DNA of 11,946 nucleotides from Phenylobacterium sp. (GTDB lineage: Bacteria; Pseudomonadota; Alphaproteobacteria; Caulobacterales; Caulobacteraceae): positions 1-11,946 of the forward strand of contig JANXXA010000062.1 in assembly GCA_025350885.1 (NCBI GenBank). The letters are read 5' to 3'. Positions 1 to 5,536 of the stretch are shown in pieces. The translations under genes were made by a program, and so were the position numbers. How positions within the stretch are numbered: position 1 is the stretch's first letter; each line of letters starts with the position of its first letter. The notes below the pieces were generated by a model that searched no databases, was not told the DNA's origin, and saw only the letters and a program-made list of their open reading frames with translations.

Positions 1-204
1 CGTCGGCAGGGTCCCGATGATCCAGGCGTAGAGATCGTGGTCGGGCTGATCGAGCAGCACCTCGAACCTGTCGAGCTCGGCGGCTGAGAACGTCGAGACA
101 TGCCGATCCGCGAACGGCCCCAGAATGAGGTCCGCTTCCCGGAAACCCCGGCGCCAGGCGCGGAATTTCAGCTTCTTCAGCCGGGCGTCGTCCATGTCAG
201 TCAT
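1..204 (-). CDS. sdhE: SdhE, succinate dehydrogenase FAD assembly factor (partial, 3' end off the window)
   Basis: SdhE is a small cytosolic protein that helps attach FAD covalently to the flavoprotein subunit of succinate dehydrogenase (formerly DUF339/YgfY). Reading the minus strand from the ATG at 204 gives 68 residues to the window edge, against roughly 85-95 for the family. The N-terminal region has the diagnostic RGxxE motif (R19-G20-F-R-E23, within WRRGFREADL), followed by the family-typical run LGPFADRH and later DQPDHDLYAWI, which resembles the E. coli DDPDLFNWL segment. The ATG at 195 (MDDARL) is an equally possible start, and an in-frame ATG at 240 would add twelve residues; none has a good Shine-Dalgarno sequence. 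The gene diverges from recG, a pairing I recall from alphaproteobacteria. The identity is clear; the exact start is not. Confidence 0.9.
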   Translation of the reverse strand, partial: MTDMDDARLKKLKFRAWRRGFREADLILGPFADRHVSTFSAAELDRFEVLLDQPDHDLYAWIIGTLPT

Positions 205-278
205 CGAGAGGTCGCCGATATAGAGCGCGCGGCGCCCCATTGCCAGCCAGGATCGCGCCAGTCGGCTATGGTGGAGCC

Positions 279-2354
279 ATGCGGCCCGAGATTCTGTTCC
301 CGCTCTATGCGCCGGTCACCTCGCTGAAGGGGGTCGGCCCGCGCGTGGCCCCGATGCTGGAGAAGCTGGCGGGTCCGATCGTCCGCGACGTGGCGTTCCT
401 GAAGCCGCATTCGCTGGTCCGCCGGACCCCGGCCACCGTCTCGAGCGCCATCGACGGCCAGGTGATGACCTTCCAGGTGACCATCGCCGGCGTGGAGCGG
501 CCCCGCGGCCCGGCGCAGCCCTGGCGCATCCGCGCCTTCGACCAGACCGGGTTCATCAGCTTGGTGTTCTTCGGCGCCTTCGGGTCGGGTCTGGAACAGC
601 GCCATCCGGCCAACGCCCTGCGGGTTGTCTCCGGCAAGGTCGAACAATTCCGCGACGAGTGGCAGATCGTCCATCCGGACTACCTGCTGGCGGCCGACAA
701 GGCCGGCGACATCCCCGACATCGAGCCGATCTATCCGGCGACGCTAGGCTTGCCCGCCCGCAGTGTCCGCCGGTTCGTGGGCGAGGCCCTGGACCGCATC
801 CCGGAGCTGCCGGAGTGGCAGGACGCGGCCTGGCTGGCGCGCGAACGGTTCCCGACCTTCCGCGCGGCGCTGGCGCGTCTGCATGAGCCGCAGGTCGAGG
901 CCGATCTCTCGCCCAGCAGTCCGCACTGTCGTCGCCTGGCCTATGACGAACTGCTGGCCCAGCAGCTGGCCATGGCGCAGCGCCGCGCCGAGCGACGACG
1001 CGAGCCGGCCGCCAGGGTCGCCGCCAGCCAGGTCGCGGAGAAGATTCGCGCCGACCTGCCGTTCCGGTTCACCCGCGCCCAGGACCGGTCCCTGGCCGAA
1101 ATCCGCGCGGACCTGGCCACCGGCGAGCGGATGAGCCGGCTGATCCAAGGCGACGTCGGGTCCGGCAAGACCGTCGTAGCCATGTGCGCCATGGCCGACG
1201 TCGCCGCAGGTGGCGGTCAGAGCGCGCTGATGGCCCCGACCGAAATCCTCGCCCGCCAGCACTACGAAACCCTCTCAGGCCCGCTAGCCACTCACGGCGT
1301 CGGCGTGATCCTGCTGACCGGTCGCGACAAGGGCGTCCCCCGGGCCGAGAAGCTGCGCGCTCTGGCCAGTGGCGCGGTGAAGGTGGCGGTGGGCACCCAC
1401 GCGCTGTTCCAGGACGACGTCGCCTTTCACCAGCTGCAGCTGGCTGTGGTCGACGAGCAGCACCGGTTCGGGGTCAGCGAGCGCCAGCGGCTGCAGACCA
1501 AGGGCTGGGGGACGCATCTGCTGGCCATGTCCGCCACCCCGATCCCGCGCACGCTCGAGCTCACCGTCTATGGCGACCTCGACGTCAGCCGGATCGACGA
1601 AAAGCCCCCCGGCCGCACGCCGGTCGCCACCCGCGCCGTGCCGATGACCCGCATCGGCCAGGTCGAGCAGCGCCTGCGCGAGGCGGTGTCGGCCGGCGCC
1701 CAGGCGTTCTGGATCTGCCCGCTGGTGTCGGAGTCCGAATTCATCGATCTCAAGGCCGCCGAGACCCGGGCCATCGAACTGCAAGCCACCATCGGTCCCA
1801 GCGTCGGCCTGATCCACGGCAGGATGGCGCCCGCGGCCAAGGACGCGGTGATGGCCGAATTCGCCGACGGCCGGCTCTCGGTGCTGGTGGCGACCACGGT
1901 GGTCGAGGTCGGCGTCAACGTCCCCAACGCCACCATCATGGTGATCGAACAGGCCGAGCGCTTCGGCCTGGCGCAGCTACACCAGCTGCGCGGGCGGGTC
2001 GGCCGGGGCCGCCAGGAAAGCGCGTGTGTGCTGCTCTACGACGCGCCGCTGTCGGAAACCGCCCAAAGGCGGCTCGACATCCTGCGGCGCACGGACGACG
2101 GCTTCGCGATCGCCGAAACCGACCTGGAGCTGCGCGGCGGCGGCGATGCGCTGGGCCTCAAGCAGTCAGGCTTCCCCGACTACGTCTTCGCCGACCCCTT
2201 CACCCACCGCGACCTGATCGCCGCCGCCGGCGACGACGCCCGCCTGATCGTCGGCCGCGACCCGGATCTCAAGTCCGACCGTGGTTTGGCGCTGAGGGTG
2301 CTGCAGGACCTGTTCGACTGGAAGGCCGGGTTAGGGTTGAGGGACGCCGGCTGA
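279..2354 (+). CDS. recG: ATP-dependent DNA helicase RecG
   Basis: RecG is a cytosolic superfamily 2 translocase that remodels stalled replication forks and branched recombination intermediates. The 691-residue length matches the family (about 690). The N-terminal third is the wedge/OB-fold region, opening with LTSLKGVGPR-like sequence (here TSLKGVGPR). A Q-like motif FRFTRAQ is at 262-268, Walker A GDVGSGKT at 291-298, the DEQH box at 392-395, SATP at 418-421, and arginine-finger motif VI QLRGRVGRG at 569-577. The C-terminal region after motif VI is complete. The ATG at 279 is chosen because the conserved start MRPEILFPLYAP follows it. Its only Shine-Dalgarno-like sequence (GGAG, 273-276) lies just 2 nt away, and an in-frame TTG at 240 exists but adds non-conserved residues. 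The gene converges with the PEP-CTERM gene, with 19 nt between stop codons and no convincing terminator. Confidence 0.97.
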   Translation: MRPEILFPLYAPVTSLKGVGPRVAPMLEKLAGPIVRDVAFLKPHSLVRRTPATVSSAIDGQVMTFQVTIAGVERPRGPAQPWRIRAFDQTGFISLVFFGAFGSGLEQRHPANALRVVSGKVEQFRDEWQIVHPDYLLAADKAGDIPDIEPIYPATLGLPARSVRRFVGEALDRIPELPEWQDAAWLARERFPTFRAALARLHEPQVEADLSPSSPHCRRLAYDELLAQQLAMAQRRAERRREPAARVAASQVAEKIRADLPFRFTRAQDRSLAEIRADLATGERMSRLIQGDVGSGKTVVAMCAMADVAAGGGQSALMAPTEILARQHYETLSGPLATHGVGVILLTGRDKGVPRAEKLRALASGAVKVAVGTHALFQDDVAFHQLQLAVVDEQHRFGVSERQRLQTKGWGTHLLAMSATPIPRTLELTVYGDLDVSRIDEKPPGRTPVATRAVPMTRIGQVEQRLREAVSAGAQAFWICPLVSESEFIDLKAAETRAIELQATIGPSVGLIHGRMAPAAKDAVMAEFADGRLSVLVATTVVEVGVNVPNATIMVIEQAERFGLAQLHQLRGRVGRGRQESACVLLYDAPLSETAQRRLDILRRTDDGFAIAETDLELRGGGDALGLKQSGFPDYVFADPFTHRDLIAAAGDDARLIVGRDPDLKSDRGLALRVLQDLFDWKAGLGLRDAG

Positions 2355-2373
2355 GCCTGAGCGAACGGCAGGG

Positions 2374-3006
2374 TCAGGCGATAAGCGCGCGATCTCGGCG
2401 CCGACGCAGCGCCGTCCCGACGAGACCGACGCCAGCAATCATCAACGCCCAGGCGGTCGGCTCCGGAACACCATGCGACCCGCCTCCTGGCGTGAAGGTA
2501 AAGTCGTCGAAGCCAAGGCCTGCCGGATCAGTCAGCGTGTTGATCGAGATGCGGGTGATGTTGGAATAGCTGGTCAGGTCCGCCAGCTGCGACGCCAGAA
2601 GGCCGGCGCTGCTGGTAAAGGTTGTCGAGCCGAAATAGGCAAAGCTCTGGAACACATCGACGTTGAACGTGCTGCCCAATCTGTCGGCGCCGGTATAGTG
2701 GAAGCTCAGGCCGCTGACCGGCCCGGCGAAGTCGAGGATCACGCTGCGGGTGCAGTCAATGCCGCCCGCAGCCGGCCCCGTGCAGATGAAATTGGGCGCG
2801 GAGGTCAGATAGGGTGGGACCTGGGCTGTCGTGCGGATCACCTCGCCTGGATCGGACGAGAAGGTGACGCCCGCGTACTGGGTGCTTACGACGACCCCGT
2901 CGCCCAGGGTGTCGAAGTTGATCGTGGTGGCTGCGGCTGAGCCGCTGATCGCCGCGCCGATGAGTATTGCCGCCGAGGCCAAGCACGCTTTCAGAATTTT
3001 CGTCAT
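2374..3006 (-). CDS. PEP-CTERM (PEPxxWA type) secreted protein of unknown function
   Basis: This 210-residue protein has an N-terminal signal peptide (about residues 1-26, MTKILKACLA then a hydrophobic stretch ending SAAA) and a classical C-terminal sorting signal: VPEPTAWALMI (PEP at 181-183, W186), a hydrophobic helix to about residue 200, then RRRR at 201-204. PEP-CTERM proteins are known substrates of exosortase, which processes them at the envelope. The roughly 150-residue middle part is Ser/Thr/Gly/Phe-rich, begins TTINFDTLGDG, contains two cysteines (C75, C85) that could form a disulfide, and ends LGFDDFTF. I do not recognise an enzymatic domain. The ATG at 3006 is preferred over an upstream ATG at 3075 because the signal peptide begins there and a GGAGA Shine-Dalgarno sequence (3014-3018) lies 7 nt upstream. 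No exosortase gene is in the window. The promoter region contains a CRP-type palindrome. Confidence 0.88.
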   Translation of the reverse strand: MTKILKACLASAAILIGAAISGSAAATTINFDTLGDGVVVSTQYAGVTFSSDPGEVIRTTAQVPPYLTSAPNFICTGPAAGGIDCTRSVILDFAGPVSGLSFHYTGADRLGSTFNVDVFQSFAYFGSTTFTSSAGLLASQLADLTSYSNITRISINTLTDPAGLGFDDFTFTPGGGSHGVPEPTAWALMIAGVGLVGTALRRRRDRALIA

Positions 3007-3073
3007 GTCACCATCTCCGCTGCCCCAGCCAATGGCGCGCCTGCTCGGCCGCCATCCGCCACTTTGATACGTC

Positions 3074-3102
3074 ACTTAAGAACGTCGTTCTCTGTTGAGC
3101 AA
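3074..3102 (-). promoter_or_regulatory. Possible weak sigma-70-type promoter of the PEP-CTERM gene
   Basis: On the minus strand, TTGCTC (3102-3097) and TTAAGT (3079-3074) are separated by 17 nt. Each matches only 3 of 6 positions of the -35 and -10 consensus, so the call rests mainly on spacing and context. A start near 3067 would leave a leader of about 60 nt and would put the CRP-type palindrome at about -60, the usual position for class I activation. A shifted -10 (TATCAA, about 3069-3064) is an alternative. Confidence 0.25.
3079..3091. promoter_or_regulatory. Short inverted repeat AGAAC-GTC-GTTCT, possible operator
   Basis: Two perfect 5-bp arms (3079-3083 and 3087-3091) surround a 3-nt centre. 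The repeat falls almost entirely in the spacer between the proposed -35 and -10 of the PEP-CTERM promoter, where a repressor would block RNA polymerase. The arms resemble the GAAC/GTTC half-sites of the alphaproteobacterial SOS box, but orientation and spacing do not fit that box (direct GTTC-N7-GTTC). Arms this short can arise by chance. Confidence 0.25.
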
Positions 3103-3119
3103 GAATTTTCAGCGCCTGC

Positions 3120-3135
3120 TGTGATCTGGGTCACA
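3120..3135. promoter_or_regulatory. CRP-family binding site, perfect TGTGA-N6-TCACA palindrome
   Basis: The 16-bp sequence TGTGATCTGGGTCACA is an exact match to the core consensus bound by cAMP receptor protein-type regulators. It is centred about 121 bp upstream of the PEP-CTERM start codon at 3006 and about 60 bp upstream of a possible transcription start, which fits activation of that gene. The kinase gene, on the other strand, starts about 260 bp away and is a less likely target. The match is seen directly; that a CRP-family regulator of this organism recognises it is inferred. Confidence 0.6.
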
Positions 3136-3190
3136 GGATGCCTGAGATTTGCTCGGGGATTTCGCGTATGGGGCAAATGTGACTGACGGC

Positions 3191-3302
3191 CGGTCACCAC
3201 ACCCTGACAATCCTCTTACCGCGGTTCTCGCCCTTGAGCAGTCCGATCAGGGCGGCGGGCAAGTTGTCCAGGCCGTCGATGATGTGCTGCGCCTTCATCT
3301 GA
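3191..3302. repeat. Direct repeat copy A (derived from an oxidoreductase 3' end)
   Basis: Positions 3191-3285 match 4487-4581 at 85 of 95 positions by hand alignment. After a 3-nt gap, weaker similarity continues to about 3302. The match begins abruptly 3 nt outside the oxidoreductase stop codon (TCA on the plus strand at 3194-3196) and stops abruptly to the left. It is in the same orientation as copy B, with the kinase gene between the two. Confidence 0.85.
3194..3300 (-). pseudogene. Remnant of the 3' end of an MDR-family oxidoreductase gene
   Basis: Read on the minus strand, this segment encodes the last 35 or so residues of a zinc-independent medium-chain dehydrogenase/reductase, including IIDGLDNLPAALIGLL and GENRGKR and a normal TGA stop. 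Over the terminal 29 residues, 23 are identical to the intact relative encoded at 4490-5494. Upstream of about 3300 the similarity stops. The frame stays open to an ATG at 3415 inside the kinase gene, but that part encodes unrelated, basic sequence. I see no Rossmann fold, so it cannot be a functional oxidoreductase. It is most simply a leftover of a tandem duplicate, or of a second copy brought in by recombination, most of which was deleted when or before the kinase gene came to lie here. Confidence 0.8.
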
Positions 3303-3393
3303 GACAGGCAACGCTTAGCCGCGCCAGCCGTTGTGGTGCGGGGTGCCCGCGGCAGAGCCTCGGACCTCCTTCGCAGCTTAAGATTGGAGCCAG
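3303..3393 (+). other. Leader of the kinase gene, with a small hairpin
   Basis: No gene is seen between the oxidoreductase remnant and the kinase start. A perfect 5-bp stem, GCGGG-GTG-CCCGC (3338-3350), lies 43 nt before the ATG; it has no U-run, so it is not an obvious terminator. A Shine-Dalgarno sequence GGAG (3386-3389) is 4 nt from the ATG. I could not identify a convincing promoter here. Confidence 0.4.
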
Positions 3394-4503
3394 ATGTCTC
3401 CCGACGAAACCCCAAGCGGCATCGGCCAGCTACTGGACACGCCAGACCTGGCCGGCGCCCTGGGAAGCGATCGATTCAAACAGTTTCTGGACCAGGTTCC
3501 CGTGGCCATCGCGGTCTCCGAGTTGAGCTCGTCCGAGCGGGTCGTTTACGTCAACATCGAGTTCGAACGACTGACTGGACAGCCTGGAGCGGAAATCATC
3601 GGTGAGGGCTGGCATCGGTTGCCCGGCGAAGCCACCGCGCCGCAGGACTCGAGACCGCTGGGTCGCGTGGTGATAGAGGAGCGGGACTACGTCGGCTCCT
3701 TCAAGGTGCCGCATCCTGAAGGCGTCGCCTTCGTCGAGGCGTGGTCGAACATCATCGAGGACGACGAGGGGATCCCGGCCTTCCGCCTGGTCGCCCTGGT
3801 GGCGACAGCCAGTCGCGAAACCTCCATCCTCGACGACCTCGAAGGCCAGGTCCGGGAAAAGGACACCCAGTTGCAGGAGCTGCAGCATCGGGTGAAAAAC
3901 AATCTGCAAATGATCACGGCCCTGATCCGGGTGGAGGCGAAGGGTGTCTCCGACCGCTCTACGGGCGAAGGTTTTGATCGGCTGGCGGGACGGGTCGAGG
4001 CCCTGGGACTTCTCTATCGCTCACTGACCCTGGACGGATCGCGAGATTCCGTCGACCTTGGCATCTACCTGAGCGAGGTCGCCTCCGCGGTCATGCGGGC
4101 GCACGCCGTCGAGGGCATCCGCCTTGATCTGAAGGTGGACACCTGGCCCGTGTCGATCGATGTCGCCATGCCGGCCGGTCTGGTGGTCAATGAGCTGCTG
4201 ACAAACGCTCTGAAGCACGCCTTTGAGGGCCGGGACGGCGGCACGATAACCCTGCACAGCACGACCGAGCCCCGCGGCTGTCGCGTGGTCGTCGCCGACG
4301 ACGGCGTAGGTCTTCCCGAAGGCGCGTCATGGCCCAAGCCCGGCAAGCTTTCGGCGCTGATTGTCCGCTCACTTCTGCAGAACGCCAGGGCCAGGATCGA
4401 CGTTCAGTCCGCGCCCGGAATGGGCATGCGCGTCGTCATTTCGTTCGCCTGTGAGGACGCCGTTCCCGCTGCGGGGCCGGAAGCTGCGGTCACCGCACCC
4501 TGA
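3394..4503 (+). CDS. Soluble PAS-HisKA_2 sensor histidine kinase
   Basis: This 369-residue protein is an autophosphorylating sensor kinase of the HisKA_2 class. A PAS-like domain occupies about residues 28-140 (FKQFLDQVPVAIAV, VYVNIEFERLTG, a later EAWSNIIEDDEG strand). A short coiled linker (about 141-160) leads to the phospho-acceptor box ELQHRVKNNLQ with H165. The ATP-binding domain has an N box NELLTNALKHA (266-276), a G1 box DDGVG (302-306) and a G2-like GMGMRVVISF (342-351). No transmembrane segment or signal peptide is visible, so it senses a cytosolic cue. The position equivalent to the flavin-binding Cys of LOV domains is Trp (GEGWHRLPG, W73), so a blue-light sensor is unlikely. No response regulator is adjacent. 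The family often feeds the alphaproteobacterial general stress response, but that role is only a guess here. The 3' end overlaps the convergent oxidoreductase gene by 14 bp. Confidence 0.92.
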   Translation: MSPDETPSGIGQLLDTPDLAGALGSDRFKQFLDQVPVAIAVSELSSSERVVYVNIEFERLTGQPGAEIIGEGWHRLPGEATAPQDSRPLGRVVIEERDYVGSFKVPHPEGVAFVEAWSNIIEDDEGIPAFRLVALVATASRETSILDDLEGQVREKDTQLQELQHRVKNNLQMITALIRVEAKGVSDRSTGEGFDRLAGRVEALGLLYRSLTLDGSRDSVDLGIYLSEVASAVMRAHAVEGIRLDLKVDTWPVSIDVAMPAGLVVNELLTNALKHAFEGRDGGTITLHSTTEPRGCRVVVADDGVGLPEGASWPKPGKLSALIVRSLLQNARARIDVQSAPGMGMRVVISFACEDAVPAAGPEAAVTAP

Positions 4504-4600
4504 TCATCCGCTTGCCGCGGTTCTCGCCGTTGAGCAGTCCGATCAGGGCGGCGGGCGTGTTCTCCAGACCGTCGATGATGTCTTCCTGGACCTTGATCTG
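4487..4600. repeat. Direct repeat copy B (3' end of the intact oxidoreductase gene)
   Basis: This is the intact partner of the repeat at 3191-3302, offset by 1296 bp. It contains the last 37 codons of the oxidoreductase gene and also the last five codons and the stop of the kinase gene on the opposite strand. The corresponding TGA is also present in copy A (3205-3207), but there it does not end a kinase-like frame. Confidence 0.85.
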
Positions 4601-5494
4601 GCCGGACGCGACCCAGCCTTGCAAGTCCTTCAGAGCCGCTGCGCGCTGGTCTTCGAAGTCCATCACCACGAAGCCGCGCAGGGTCAGGCGCTTGGTGACG
4701 ATCAGGCCGGGGATGCCGCGCGGGCCGTGGGGCGGGGCGGCGCCATCGTACTGCGAGACCGCGCCACAGCAGGCTATGCGGCCGAAGTTTTTCATGGCGA
4801 ACAGGCAGGTCTCGAAGATCTCGCCGCCGGTGTTGTCGAAATAGACGTCGATGCCCTCGGGCACGGCCTCCTTCATCTGCTGGCGCAGGCCGCCAGCCTT
4901 GTAGTCGATCGCCGCGTCGAAGCCGAGTTCATCCACCAGCCAGCGCCCCTTCTCGGCCCCGCCCGCCACGCCGATCACCCGGCATCCCTTCAGCTTGGCG
5001 ATCTGGCCGACGATCGAGCCCACCGACCCCGCCGCCGCCGACACCACGACCGTCTCGCCGGCCTTGGGCTTGCCGCACTCCAGCAAACCGAAATAGGCGG
5101 TGAGGCCGGCGACGCCAAAGACGCTCAGCAGATGGGTCATGGGTTCGAGGTCGGGCAATTTCGCCAGGCGCTTGCCGGACAGCACCGCATAGTCCTGCCA
5201 GCCGGTGTCGGCGAACACCGCATCGCCGGGCATCAGGTGGGCGACGTTGGACTGAATCACCTCGGCAAGCGCCCCACCGGCCATCACCTGGCCCGAGCTC
5301 AACGCAGCGCGGTAGGTCGCGCCCTGCATCCAGGCCCGGTTGGCGGCGTCGAGCGAGATGTAGCGGGTGCGCAGCAACACCTCACCTTCGCCCGCCTGGG
5401 GTATCGCTGCCTCGGCCAGCCTGAAGTGATCAGGCGCCAGCCTGTCGCCCTGCGGCAGCCGATCCAGGACGATCTGACGGTTGGCCTCGGCCAT
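4490..5494 (-). CDS. NADP-dependent oxidoreductase of the MDR superfamily (CurA/leukotriene B4 dehydrogenase-like)
   Basis: This 334-residue protein is a zinc-free medium-chain dehydrogenase/reductase, likely an NADPH-dependent ene-reductase acting on the double bond of alpha,beta-unsaturated carbonyl compounds. It has the GroES-like N-terminal domain with LLRTRYISLDAANRAWM (about 40-56), the cofactor-binding turn AAAGSVGS (153-160) followed by VGQIAKLKGCRVIG, the segment ELGFDAAIDYK (189-199), and a catalytic-domain end with IIDGLENTPAALIGLL. These match the YncB/CurA group; the physiological substrate cannot be told. The start at 5494 has a strong AAGGAGA Shine-Dalgarno sequence (5501-5507) spaced by 6 nt. 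It lies 42 nt downstream of the DUF3089 gene and may be the last gene of the kdsA transcript, or may have its own promoter. Its 3' end is duplicated at 3191-3302 and overlaps the kinase gene. Confidence 0.92.
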   Translation of the reverse strand: MAEANRQIVLDRLPQGDRLAPDHFRLAEAAIPQAGEGEVLLRTRYISLDAANRAWMQGATYRAALSSGQVMAGGALAEVIQSNVAHLMPGDAVFADTGWQDYAVLSGKRLAKLPDLEPMTHLLSVFGVAGLTAYFGLLECGKPKAGETVVVSAAAGSVGSIVGQIAKLKGCRVIGVAGGAEKGRWLVDELGFDAAIDYKAGGLRQQMKEAVPEGIDVYFDNTGGEIFETCLFAMKNFGRIACCGAVSQYDGAAPPHGPRGIPGLIVTKRLTLRGFVVMDFEDQRAAALKDLQGWVASGQIKVQEDIIDGLENTPAALIGLLNGENRGKRMIRVR

Positions 5495-5536
5495 GGCGTA
5501 TCTCCTTGTGAGCTCGACGCTACGAGGACAGCGGGC

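Noticed and set aside
201..240. Longer sdhE start at ATG 240 (adds MGRRALYIGDLS)
   Set aside because: The extension is not like the known SdhE N-terminus, has no Shine-Dalgarno sequence and would crowd the recG start; the ATGs at 204 or 195 fit the family length better.
2355..2373. Bidirectional terminator between recG and the PEP-CTERM gene
   Set aside because: Only a 5-bp CCTGA/TCAGG pairing with a long loop and no U-run is visible.
1184..2569. Long plus-strand open frame (461 codons) overlapping recG
   Set aside because: Arg/Pro/Gly-rich translation typical of an out-of-frame read through high-GC coding sequence; recG in the overlapping frame has every helicase motif.
3147..3178. Inverted repeat ATTTGCTC / GGGCAAAT
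   Set aside because: Arms of 7 of 8 matches with a 16-nt spacer; within what chance would give in this AT-richer stretch.
3194..3415. A 73-residue small protein on the minus strand
   Set aside because: Its C-terminal half is the oxidoreductase remnant and its N-terminal half runs into the kinase gene on the other strand; no Shine-Dalgarno sequence was seen.
3478..3813. LOV photoreceptor domain in the kinase
   Set aside because: The GxNCRFLQ-type motif is absent; the aligned position is Trp73 in GEGWHRLPG.
3191..4600. The kinase as cargo of a transposon, with the direct repeats as its ends
   Set aside because: The repeats are coding homology to the neighbouring gene, too long for target-site duplications, with no terminal inverted repeats and no transposase.
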